Assembly: GCA_001898465.1 (NCBI GenBank)
Contig: MKTX01000015.1
Coordinates: forward strand, 1-64,000
Length of the DNA stretch: 64,000 bases
Direction of reading: 5' to 3'
DNA from: Sphingobacteriales bacterium 39-19
GTDB lineage: Bacteria > Bacteroidota > Bacteroidia > Chitinophagales > Chitinophagaceae
Position 1 is the first letter of the stretch; each line of letters starts with the position of its first letter. A program made the position numbers and the translations under genes. Positions 45,639 to 52,588 of the stretch are shown here, one piece after another. Below the pieces are notes generated by a model that was not told the DNA's origin, did no database searches, and was given only the letters and a program-made list of their open reading frames with translations.

Positions 45639-46478
45639 ATGCAAACAAAATTTTTAATTTTCGCCCTTATATGTATAAGCCTGGCGGCATGTAATAATTT
45701 TAAAGAAAAAAATATGGAAAATAATCAACAGCAGGCAGCCATGCAATCGCCTGCTATAAAAACAGCATTGGTTAATTACCAGGATGGCTCCCTCACCATG
45801 AACGGGTTTGTAGCATACGATAGTGCCAAAGAAGGAAAGCGACCGGTAGTACTGGTTGTACATGAGTGGTGGGGGCTTAATGAATATGTAAAAGGCCGTG
45901 TGGATCAGTTAGCGGCTTTGGGTTACCTGGCTATGGCGGTAGATATGTTTGGCCAGGGCAACATTGCGAATGACCCGCAGCAGGCCATTGCCTTGAGTAC
46001 CCCCTTGTACGAAAACCCGCAGATGGCGAAAGCCCGTTTTGATGCCGCATTGCAGAAAATTAAAACCTTTCCGCAAGCCGATACGAATAAAATAGCCGCC
46101 ATTGGTTATTGTTTTGGAGGAACACAGGTATTGAATATGGCGCTAATGGGTGAGAACCTAAGCGGGGTAGTGAGCTTTCACGGCGGTTTAGAAACGGTAG
46201 CACCTGAAAAAGACAAATTAAAAGCCAAAATATTAATATGTCACGGTGAAGCTGACAGTTTTGTTCCAGCCAGCATGGTTGCTACATTCAGGAAAGGTTT
46301 AGATTCCATAGGGGCACAATATATTTTTAAATCTTACCCCGATGCCCAGCATGCTTTTACCAATCCGGCATCTACCATGAACGGGAAAAAGTTTAATCTG
46401 CCCATCTCTTATAATGCCGCAGCAGATACCGCATCCTGGACTGAAATGCGTTTGTTTTTAGAAGACTTGTTTACATAA
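45639..46478 (+). CDS. Dienelactone hydrolase family lipoprotein
   Basis: This 279-residue alpha/beta hydrolase has a lipoprotein signal (FLIFALICISLAACNNF, lipobox LAAC with Cys at residue 18) and a catalytic domain with the family's Cys nucleophile in IGYCFGGTQVLN, the Asp in CHGEADSFVPASM and the His in DAQHAFTNP. VVHEWWGLNEYVKGRVDQLA is the usual oxyanion-side motif. It probably sits at the inner face of the outer membrane or in the periplasm. The natural substrate is not known. It starts 8 bases after the DUF4268 stop and is likely co-transcribed with it. Confidence 0.92.
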   Translation: MQTKFLIFALICISLAACNNFKEKNMENNQQQAAMQSPAIKTALVNYQDGSLTMNGFVAYDSAKEGKRPVVLVVHEWWGLNEYVKGRVDQLAALGYLAMAVDMFGQGNIANDPQQAIALSTPLYENPQMAKARFDAALQKIKTFPQADTNKIAAIGYCFGGTQVLNMALMGENLSGVVSFHGGLETVAPEKDKLKAKILICHGEADSFVPASMVATFRKGLDSIGAQYIFKSYPDAQHAFTNPASTMNGKKFNLPISYNAAADTASWTEMRLFLEDLFT

Positions 46479-46588
46479 AATGGTAAAATATCCTATTAAA
46501 AGTTATTGTGTAATATTTGTGAATAAAGCAGGGGTTACTAATCTTTCATTTTGGAATTAAGATATTCAGGATATATAAAATATAACTT

Positions 46589-47218
46589 ATGACTACAAAG
46601 AAAATAACTTTTATGCTGCCTGCAGAAACTGTGGGTGAAGCAACCCAGGCATTACTGCTGGGCGAATTTAATAACTGGAATGTGGATGAAGGTATTTACC
46701 TGCAAAAACAAGAAGACGGCTCTATGGTTGCAGAACTTCAATTAACAGCAGGTAAAACATATCAATATCGCTATTTATTAAATGATGGCCGCTGGGTAAA
46801 TGATAATGGCAATAAAGCCTATTCTGAACTATATGGCCATATCATGGAAAATTGTGTAGTAGCAGTGGCGGAAACGCAAGATAAAAAAACGGTTGCTGTA
46901 AAAAATAAAGTTCCCAAAAAAGAAAAGCCGGTTTCCGGAAAATCAAAATCAACACTTCCTGCCAAAGTAAAAAATGACCTTACTAAAATAGAGGGTATTG
47001 GCAGGCAAATTGAAAGTATTTTGAAAAAAGAAGGCATCATTAATTACGCATTACTGGGTAAAACAAGTAAAAAGAAATTAAAAGAAATTTTAAGCTTAGC
47101 AGGCCCCAAATTCAGTATGCATAACCCCGGTAGCTGGCCCCGCCAGGCAAAACTGGCGGCAGCAGAGAAATGGGATGAATTAGCGATTTTGCAGCAGGAA
47201 TTAAAAGGCGGAAAATAA
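46589..47218 (+). CDS. CBM48/glycogen-binding-like domain fused to a helix-hairpin-helix region
   Basis: This 209-residue protein has two parts. The first about 90 residues read like an AMPK-beta/CBM48 starch-binding domain (ALLLGEFNNWNVDEGIYLQK, GKTYQYRYLLNDGRWVNDNG, the usual LxGxFNxW and YxYRYxxDG patterns). After a Lys/Pro-rich linker (about 95-130), the C-terminal half contains a helix-hairpin-helix segment (DLTKIEGIGRQIESILKKEG) like those in ribosomal S13, RuvA and DNA ligases, and a basic tail. HhH motifs bind nucleic acid or protein. Glycogen-binding plus nucleic-acid-binding modules is an unusual mix. The role is unknown and no enzyme domain is present. Confidence 0.65.
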   Translation: MTTKKITFMLPAETVGEATQALLLGEFNNWNVDEGIYLQKQEDGSMVAELQLTAGKTYQYRYLLNDGRWVNDNGNKAYSELYGHIMENCVVAVAETQDKKTVAVKNKVPKKEKPVSGKSKSTLPAKVKNDLTKIEGIGRQIESILKKEGIINYALLGKTSKKKLKEILSLAGPKFSMHNPGSWPRQAKLAAAEKWDELAILQQELKGGK

Positions 47219-47240
47219 TTTTTTGAAATCTATAAAACGA

Positions 47241-47268
47241 AAGGCTGAGTGAATCAGCCTTTTTTTAT
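47241..47268 (+). terminator. Intrinsic terminator between the CBM48-HhH gene and pyrR
   Basis: AAGGCTGA / TCAGCCTT with a 5-base loop is followed by a T-run, 23 bases after the stop. A GTG at 47249 inside it opens the pyrR frame, but a start there is unlikely. An attenuator for pyrR is possible but not needed to explain it. Confidence 0.8.
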
Positions 47269-47308
47269 AGCCAAATATCCAATAAATTCGCCCATAATTT
47301 CAAAGGAA

Positions 47309-47821
47309 TTGATAGTATTACTCGATAAAAAGCAGTTAGATTTTACCATCCGCCGGCTGGCGCATCAATTGGTAGAAGAAGATGAGGATCCCGGGCAACT
47401 CTTATTTGTGGGGTTACAACCCAGGGGGCTGGCAATAAGCAACCCCATTATTGAAAATATCAGGCAAATTGTGCCGGGTAAGCAAATCAGGTATGGCTTG
47501 CTGGATATTACTTTTTACCGTGACGATATTCGTACAGAATTACACAAAGCCAGTAAAACCGATATGCCTTTTTCTACCGAAGGCCAGAAAGTAATTTTAA
47601 TTGATGATGTATTGCATACCGGCCGTACCATACGGGCCGCCCTGGATGCCTTAAATGATTTTGGACGCCCCGCCCAGGTAAAACTTTGTGTGCTTGTAAA
47701 CAGGCGGTTTAGCCGGCAACTCCCCATTCAGCCTGATTTTTTTGGTATTGCCATTGATACGCAAGTGCACGAAAAAGTAAAATTCAACCAGGAAACAGGA
47801 GAAGTTATTTTATATTCATAA
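47309..47821 (+). CDS. pyrR: PyrR-like uracil phosphoribosyltransferase / pyrimidine regulator
   Basis: This protein of about 170 residues has the type I phosphoribosyltransferase PRPP motif VILIDDVLHTGRTIRAALDA and PyrR features (FTIRRLAHQLVEED, LFVGLQPRG, LLDITFYRDDIRTE). The frame has no internal ATG before the domain. The best start is TTG 47309, with AAGGA a few bases upstream; a GTG at 47249 falls inside a terminator hairpin. pyrB follows 23 bases later. Whether it regulates by RNA binding, as in Bacillus, or only acts as a UPRTase cannot be told. Confidence 0.88.
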   Translation: MIVLLDKKQLDFTIRRLAHQLVEEDEDPGQLLFVGLQPRGLAISNPIIENIRQIVPGKQIRYGLLDITFYRDDIRTELHKASKTDMPFSTEGQKVILIDDVLHTGRTIRAALDALNDFGRPAQVKLCVLVNRRFSRQLPIQPDFFGIAIDTQVHEKVKFNQETGEVILYS

Positions 47822-47829
47822 TTTTTTAA

Positions 47830-47837
47830 TAGCTTTG
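47830..47837 (+). promoter_or_regulatory. -7 motif directly before pyrB
   Basis: TAGCTTTG fits TAnnTTTG and ends 7 bases before the pyrB ATG. If active it would give an almost leaderless pyrB message besides the pyrR-pyrB readthrough transcript. Confidence 0.4.
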
Positions 47838-47844
47838 ATTTTTA

Positions 47845-48777
47845 ATGCAACTCTCCACCAAACATCTACTGGGCATTAAAGAGCTTTCAGCTACCGATAT
47901 CACAACGATTCTTGCCACTGCATCAAACTTTAAAGAAGTTTTACAAAGGCCTATTAAAAAAGTGCCCTCGCTGCGTGACACTACCATTGTAAATCTTTTT
48001 TATGAGAACAGTACCCGTACCCGGATTTCTTTTGAGCTGGCAGAAAAAAGGCTGAGTGCAGATACGATCAATTTCTCTGCTTCAGGATCTTCAGTATCTA
48101 AAGGCGAAACTTTGCTGGATACTGTGAATAATATTTTAAGTATGAAAGTTGATATGGTGGTGATGCGGCACAGTGCCAGTGGAGCGCCCCACTTTTTAGC
48201 AAAGCACCTGCAGCATACGGCCATTGTAAATGCAGGAGATGGCATTAATGAACATCCTACACAAGCCTTATTAGACGCCTTTTCTATCCGTGAGAAACTA
48301 GGCGGGCTGAGCGGTAAAAAAGTGCTGTTGGTAGGCGATATTATGCATTCCAGGGTGGCATTAAGCAATATCTTCCTGCTTACTAAAATGGGAGCCCAGG
48401 TGATGCTATCCGGCCCGCCCACTTTAATACCAAAATATATTTCCCAGGCGCTTGGAGTACAGGTGGAGTATAACCTGAAAAAAGCCTTGGCCTGGTGCGA
48501 TGTTGCTAATATTTTACGTATTCAATTAGAAAGACAAAACCAGGTTTTATTTTCTTCTGCCAGGGAATATAACCTGGCCTACGGTATATCCAAAAACTTA
48601 TTAAATAGTTTACAAAAAGAAATTGTAATCATGCATCCCGGGCCTATAAACAGGGGTGTAGAACTTGATAGTGATGTGGCCGATAGCGGACAGTCAATTA
48701 TTTTACAACAGGTAGAAAATGGGGTAGCCGTACGGATGGCCGTTTTATATTTATTAGCAGGAAATCGTAACTCCTGA
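47845..48777 (+). CDS. pyrB: Aspartate carbamoyltransferase catalytic subunit
   Basis: This 310-residue enzyme joins carbamoyl phosphate and aspartate in pyrimidine synthesis. Evidence is FYENSTRTRISFELAEKRLS (carbamoyl-phosphate loop), VVMRHSASGAPHFLAKHL, NEHPTQALLDAFSIREKLGG and IMHPGPINRGVELDSDVADS. Length is standard. No pyrI regulatory chain is adjacent; downstream is coaD. The gene shares its unit with pyrR, which suggests regulation by pyrimidine level. Confidence 0.96.
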   Translation: MQLSTKHLLGIKELSATDITTILATASNFKEVLQRPIKKVPSLRDTTIVNLFYENSTRTRISFELAEKRLSADTINFSASGSSVSKGETLLDTVNNILSMKVDMVVMRHSASGAPHFLAKHLQHTAIVNAGDGINEHPTQALLDAFSIREKLGGLSGKKVLLVGDIMHSRVALSNIFLLTKMGAQVMLSGPPTLIPKYISQALGVQVEYNLKKALAWCDVANILRIQLERQNQVLFSSAREYNLAYGISKNLLNSLQKEIVIMHPGPINRGVELDSDVADSGQSIILQQVENGVAVRMAVLYLLAGNRNS

Positions 48778-48827
48778 TTGACTAACTTTACTTTGTTGAT
48801 AAAAATATTCATTAAACCCCTCCATGC

Positions 48828-49331
48828 ATGAGCCGAATTTGTTTATTCCCTGGCACTTTTGACCCGGTAACACTGGGCCACAAAGATATTATTGACAGGG
48901 CGCTCCCGTTGTTTGATAAAGTGATCATTGGCATTGGGAGTAATATCAATAAAGAACCTATGTTTTCTGAAGCACAAAGATTACAATGGCTCAAGGAAAT
49001 TTACGCAGATAATCCCAAGGTAGATGCGGTAATATATGAAGGCCTCACCGTAAACTGTTGCAGGCAATATGGGGCAAATTATATTTTAAGAGGCATACGC
49101 TATGTAAACGATTTTGAATATGAAAAAGCGATAGCCGATATGAACCGTATGCTTGAGAATAATATTGAAACCATTTTTCTTACTTGCCTGCCACAATATA
49201 CTTCTGTTGCCAGTACACTGGTAAGGGATGTATTAAAAAATGGAGGTGATGTTTCAGGTTTTCTGCCTGACCAGGTAAATAAAACGATTGCTTCAATATG
49301 CAAAAAAACATCTGGTTTAAAAAAGATTTAA
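48828..49331 (+). CDS. coaD: Phosphopantetheine adenylyltransferase
   Basis: This 167-residue enzyme makes dephospho-CoA from 4'-phosphopantetheine and ATP. The nucleotidylyltransferase motif is PGTFDPVTLGHKDII at the N-terminus, followed by FDKVIIGIGSNINKEPMF, ILRGIRYVNDFEYEKAIADM and TSVASTLVRDVLKNGGDVSG. Length is standard. It is followed by a hotdog thioesterase whose start lies inside its last 34 bases. Confidence 0.96.
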   Translation: MSRICLFPGTFDPVTLGHKDIIDRALPLFDKVIIGIGSNINKEPMFSEAQRLQWLKEIYADNPKVDAVIYEGLTVNCCRQYGANYILRGIRYVNDFEYEKAIADMNRMLENNIETIFLTCLPQYTSVASTLVRDVLKNGGDVSGFLPDQVNKTIASICKKTSGLKKI

Positions 49332-49753
49332 CGCTCGGGGATGTGATTAGCCACATGGCACCCCATACACTTGCCCAGCATTTAGGAATGGAATGGACGG
49401 CCCTGGGTGATGATTTTATAGAAATGAAAATGCCGGTTGATAGCCGTACACACCAGCCATACGGTATTTTACACGGTGGTGCCAGTTGTGCCCTGGCAGA
49501 AACGGTAGGAAGCATTGCCTCTCATTTAGTAATTGACACTCAAAAATTTTATTGTGTGGGGTTAGATATTAATGCCAATCATTTACGTCCGGCTCATCAT
49601 GGTTTTGTAACTGCAAAGGCAACACCCTTGCACCTGGGCAGGCGTACCCATGTGTGGGATATTAAAATATCAAACGGGGCAGGTAAACTTATTTGTATAT
49701 CCAGGCTTACTGTGGCCATCCTGGAAAAGAAAGTAGCCACCATGCAGCCCTAA
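49298..49753 (+). CDS. Hotdog-fold acyl-CoA thioesterase (PaaI/MenI-like)
   Basis: This 151-residue hotdog-fold enzyme contains the substrate-binding helix segment PYGILHGGASCALAETVGSI with the family's Gly-Gly and catalytic Glu. GLDINANHLRPAHHGFVTAK and RRTHVWDIKISNGAGKLICI complete the fold. It would cleave CoA thioesters; the 1,4-dihydroxy-2-naphthoyl-CoA (menaquinone) branch is the most likely guess. The start lies inside coaD (34-base overlap); a later Met is possible. The stop overlaps that of the small minus-strand gene by 4 bases. Confidence 0.88.
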   Translation: MQKNIWFKKDLTLGDVISHMAPHTLAQHLGMEWTALGDDFIEMKMPVDSRTHQPYGILHGGASCALAETVGSIASHLVIDTQKFYCVGLDINANHLRPAHHGFVTAKATPLHLGRRTHVWDIKISNGAGKLICISRLTVAILEKKVATMQP

Positions 49754-49962
49754 CGGCCACCCTGGCTTTCTTTCATTTCTTCCACCGGCTGTTTGTCAAA
49801 TATTGATTTCAATTGTACGGGTAAAAGGTCTAATATTTTTTTCCCGGTTTCTTTAAAAGATTCAGAAAGTTTCTCTTTTTCTTCCGCTGTCATCTTATTG
49901 TATTTATAATAGGCCAATGCTGCCAGCCCGGCCAATAATAATGCACTTTTTTTACTTGCCAT
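49750..49962 (-). CDS. Small YtxH-like membrane protein
   Basis: This 70-residue protein has an N-terminal hydrophobic segment (SALLLAGLAALAYYKYNKM) followed by an amphipathic helical, charged part (TAEEKEKLSESFKETGKKIL). The shape resembles YtxH/small stress-related membrane proteins, but no motif proves it. It converges with the thioesterase gene by a 4-base stop overlap. The gene at 50021 lies 58 bases upstream in the same direction. Confidence 0.6.
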   Translation of the reverse strand: MASKKSALLLAGLAALAYYKYNKMTAEEKEKLSESFKETGKKILDLLPVQLKSIFDKQPVEEMKESQGGR

Positions 49963-50020
49963 ACATTGCTGTTTTAAATGAAAATAATATGGTACTTAAG
50001 AACTCAATAAAAATTCGTGC

Positions 50021-51265
50021 CTATTTTTTGTGTATTTTATACCGCTTCTTCACTTTAGGGCTATTAAAATATTCGTCCAGTTCTTCTGAGTTCAAATTTT
50101 CTTCGGGCATGGGGATATCTATAAGCTGTATTTTAGCCTGGTTGAGTTCATCTTTAAGCCTTTTATTTTTTGTAACGATATCGGGGTCTCTATCGCTTAT
50201 TAATCGATTTTCTATGAGTTGGTAATCCAGCCGCTTGATGGCACTTCGAATAAGGGTAGCTGTATTTTGTTCGTAGGAAGCATTTGGCGCTACGGCTTCT
50301 TTTACCGGTACCAGCGCTACCCCTACACTGGGTAGTATTTTACCGGTGGCCTTATCGCTGCTATTGGGTAAAGAAGAAAAGATGGTGCCACCCAGTGCAG
50401 TGGAAGCCGAGGCCAGGTCGAACGTGGTGCGTGATCTTTTTGTTTTCCTGATTTTTTTATCTACCTGCCTGAAGCTGCTTTTTAAATCGTTAATATATTT
50501 TTGAATTTCGGTTTGCAATTCCATGTGCTCGCTAACCAGCAATGGGAAATTGATACTTTGTTTCACCAGGATGGTAATCTCGGTCGTATCGCTTGATTGA
50601 AAGCGGGTGTTACCAATAAAAGTGAGCGATACGGTACGGCTTTTTTCCCGGTCTTCGGGCTTTACAAATCCGTAAGGTATAAACCAGGTAAATTCATCAG
50701 CACATTTGGTAACGGGTGTAGCCGATACTAATGCATAGTTGCTGAAATATTGGATCTGTTCTATGGGGAAACTCCCGTTTTCACATAAAATGGCAAAACG
50801 TACTGTATCGCCTTCTTCGGCAGTAAATACTTTTGCAACCGTGGCTTTTAACCTGGATGGAATGATCTCGGTATTAAAAAATAAAAGGATAAAACTGGTG
50901 TCAAAACGGTCTGCCGGGTTATCCAGGTTTTGAACGCTTATTAAAACTTTGTATTCATAATCATATTTAAGTTTACCCGATAAAAAATAAGATTTATCAG
51001 CCTTAAAACGGATGAGCCCCGTTTGTTTATCTATTTTTAATCCTACGGGTTGATTTTTTAAAAACCAGTAATAATGGTTGGCAGGTTTATTTATTTCGGG
51101 TTGAAAATTGAGTACAGAATCACTGTGCAAAGTAATGTATGGGTCTAAGTTCTTAATCCGTAAAACTGTATCGTAATAATTAGGTAAGGGAACCGTATCC
51201 GCCACCTGGCTATGGGCTGTATAATTTAAAATGAAGAAAAATAAAAAGGCGATACCAAATTTCAA
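50021..51265 (-). CDS. Secreted protein with cadherin/Ig-like domain
   Basis: This 414-residue protein starts with a signal peptide (MKFGIAFLFFFILNYTAHSQ). The N-terminal half contains one Ig-like segment of the putative-Ig/cadherin kind (QPVGLKIDKQTGLIRFKADK then KYDYEYKVLISVQNLDNPAD), and a second Ig-like stretch probably follows to about 250. The second half is helical with many charged residues (MELQTEIQKYINDLKSSFRQ, VDKKIRKTKRSRTTFDLASA) and ends in Lys-rich YFNSPKVKKRYKIHKK. There is no T9SS sorting domain. The function is unknown. Confidence 0.65.
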   Translation of the reverse strand: MKFGIAFLFFFILNYTAHSQVADTVPLPNYYDTVLRIKNLDPYITLHSDSVLNFQPEINKPANHYYWFLKNQPVGLKIDKQTGLIRFKADKSYFLSGKLKYDYEYKVLISVQNLDNPADRFDTSFILLFFNTEIIPSRLKATVAKVFTAEEGDTVRFAILCENGSFPIEQIQYFSNYALVSATPVTKCADEFTWFIPYGFVKPEDREKSRTVSLTFIGNTRFQSSDTTEITILVKQSINFPLLVSEHMELQTEIQKYINDLKSSFRQVDKKIRKTKRSRTTFDLASASTALGGTIFSSLPNSSDKATGKILPSVGVALVPVKEAVAPNASYEQNTATLIRSAIKRLDYQLIENRLISDRDPDIVTKNKRLKDELNQAKIQLIDIPMPEENLNSEELDEYFNSPKVKKRYKIHKK

Positions 51266-51326
51266 TACAAAATATTTTTATAATCCGGCAAATTTACAGC
51301 ATTACATCAAAAATAAAGTTTTCAAT

Positions 51327-51355
51327 AAAAAAAGCCCTCCTAAAAATAGGAGGGC
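51327..51355 (-). terminator. Terminator after hsp20
   Basis: GCCCTCCTA / TAGGAGGGC hairpin (51334-51355), followed on the minus strand by a T-run. It is similar in stem to the one after the bacilliredoxin gene. Confidence 0.85.
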
Positions 51356-51407
51356 CGCCTTATCCAAACCAACGTAAGGCTATCAACTGTATGTATTTTA
51401 AAAAAAC

Positions 51408-51845
51408 TTACTGAATTGTAATTTGCTTTGCTGCGGGCTTAGCTAATTCTTTTTTGGGTAAAGTGAGCATGAGAATACCGTTTTCATAAATGGCTTTAAT
51501 ATTGTCTTTATCAATTTTTTCATCTACGGTAAAACTGCGTTTAAATGATTTGTAAGAAAATTCCTTACGTATCATTTTAGGGCTGCTCTCTGTATTTTCT
51601 TCTTTTTTTTCTGTACTAATGGTGAGTACATTTTCATCCAGGTTTATAATAAAGTCAGATTTTTGAAAACCCGGAACTGAAAGCTCGAGTTCATAGGCAT
51701 TTTCAGAATCTGAAATGTTTACCGGTGGAAAATGTAAAACATCTTCTCTTACGGTTTTTGAAACAGCCGATGGGAATTCGTTGAAAAGTTCTTTCATCAG
51801 GCCGTCAAAAGATTTGCTGAAATTGTTATTTGTTCTTACAATCAT
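51408..51845 (-). CDS. hsp20: Small heat-shock protein, Hsp20/alpha-crystallin family
   Basis: This 145-residue ATP-independent chaperone has the alpha-crystallin domain (about 35-135: ENAYELELSVPGFQKSDFII, ENVLTISTEKKEENTESSPK, EFSYKSFKRSFTVDEKIDKD) and the closing I-x-I/V-like ENGILMLTLPKKELAKPA. The start at 51845 (MIVRTNNNFSKSFDGLMKEL) gives the usual N-terminus; the frame is open to 51902. It is divergent from the bacilliredoxin gene with 230 bases between them. Confidence 0.92.
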   Translation of the reverse strand: MIVRTNNNFSKSFDGLMKELFNEFPSAVSKTVREDVLHFPPVNISDSENAYELELSVPGFQKSDFIINLDENVLTISTEKKEENTESSPKMIRKEFSYKSFKRSFTVDEKIDKDNIKAIYENGILMLTLPKKELAKPAAKQITIQ

Positions 51846-52075
51846 GGTTATTATGTTTTTAGTGTTTTTAATTTTCTTTACATATTTCAAATTGTGTTCC
51901 ACCCATTTTAATGTGCCTAAAATTCATTTTAAATGGTATTCATATGACATAAAGACAAATCTTATAATAATAATAAGACAGAATGACAAAATCAATGATT
52001 TATGGATTGCGATAAATCTAAAAAATATTGCAGTGAAGATTGTAATTTTGTGGCTTAATTTTAAAATCAATATAC
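51846..52075. other. Divergent region between hsp20 and the bacilliredoxin gene
   Basis: These 230 very AT-rich bases probably hold promoters for both genes. I did not find a clear CIRCE-type or other heat-shock inverted repeat. The frame of hsp20 stays open to 51902, but no family sequence is there. Confidence 0.45.
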
Positions 52076-52492
52076 ATGTATCCAGAAGAAATTGTAATTC
52101 CTATGAAAGAGGAATTAACCGAAAATGGGTTTACAGAATTATTAACCCCTAATGATGTGGAAACCAAACTTGCAGAGAATGGTACCACGCTGGTAATGAT
52201 TAATTCCGTTTGCGGGTGCAGTGCAGGTACTGCCAGGCCCGGAACCTTACTGGCTGTAAAAAATGCAAATAAAAAGCCGGATCATATTACTACCAGCTTT
52301 GCCGGTTTTGATAATGATGCTGTAAAACAAATAAGGCAACATTTGCAACCCTATCCACCTTCATCACCTGCCATTGCTTTATTTAAAGATGGTAAATTGG
52401 TTCATTATTTAGAGCGCCATAATATTGAAGGCCGCAGTGCACAAATGATTGCCGACGACCTGATGAATGCTTTTGATACTTATTGCAATTAA
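52076..52492 (+). CDS. Bacilliredoxin (BrxA/BrxB family)
   Basis: This 138-residue thioredoxin-fold protein (DUF1094/YphP) has the family motif VCGCSAGTARPG, in which the CGC redox pair works. In Gram-positives BrxA/BrxB remove bacillithiol from proteins; Bacteroidota homologues exist, though the thiol partner here is inferred. MYPEEIVIPMKEELTENGFT and SPAIALFKDGKLVHYLERHN are typical. It is divergent from hsp20, which suggests a stress context. A terminator follows. Confidence 0.93.
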   Translation: MYPEEIVIPMKEELTENGFTELLTPNDVETKLAENGTTLVMINSVCGCSAGTARPGTLLAVKNANKKPDHITTSFAGFDNDAVKQIRQHLQPYPPSSPAIALFKDGKLVHYLERHNIEGRSAQMIADDLMNAFDTYCN

Positions 52493-52512
52493 TTAATTGG
52501 TAAAGAATTGTT

Positions 52513-52540
52513 TCCTCCTATCCTAAATAGGAGGATTTTT
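52513..52540 (+). terminator. Terminator after the bacilliredoxin gene
   Basis: TCCTCCTAT / ATAGGAGGA hairpin (52513-52535) with T-run after. The stem nearly repeats that after hsp20. Confidence 0.85.
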
Positions 52541-52588
52541 TATGGCTATAGTTTATATTGCATCTCTATTCATTTTTAAAACCTATTC

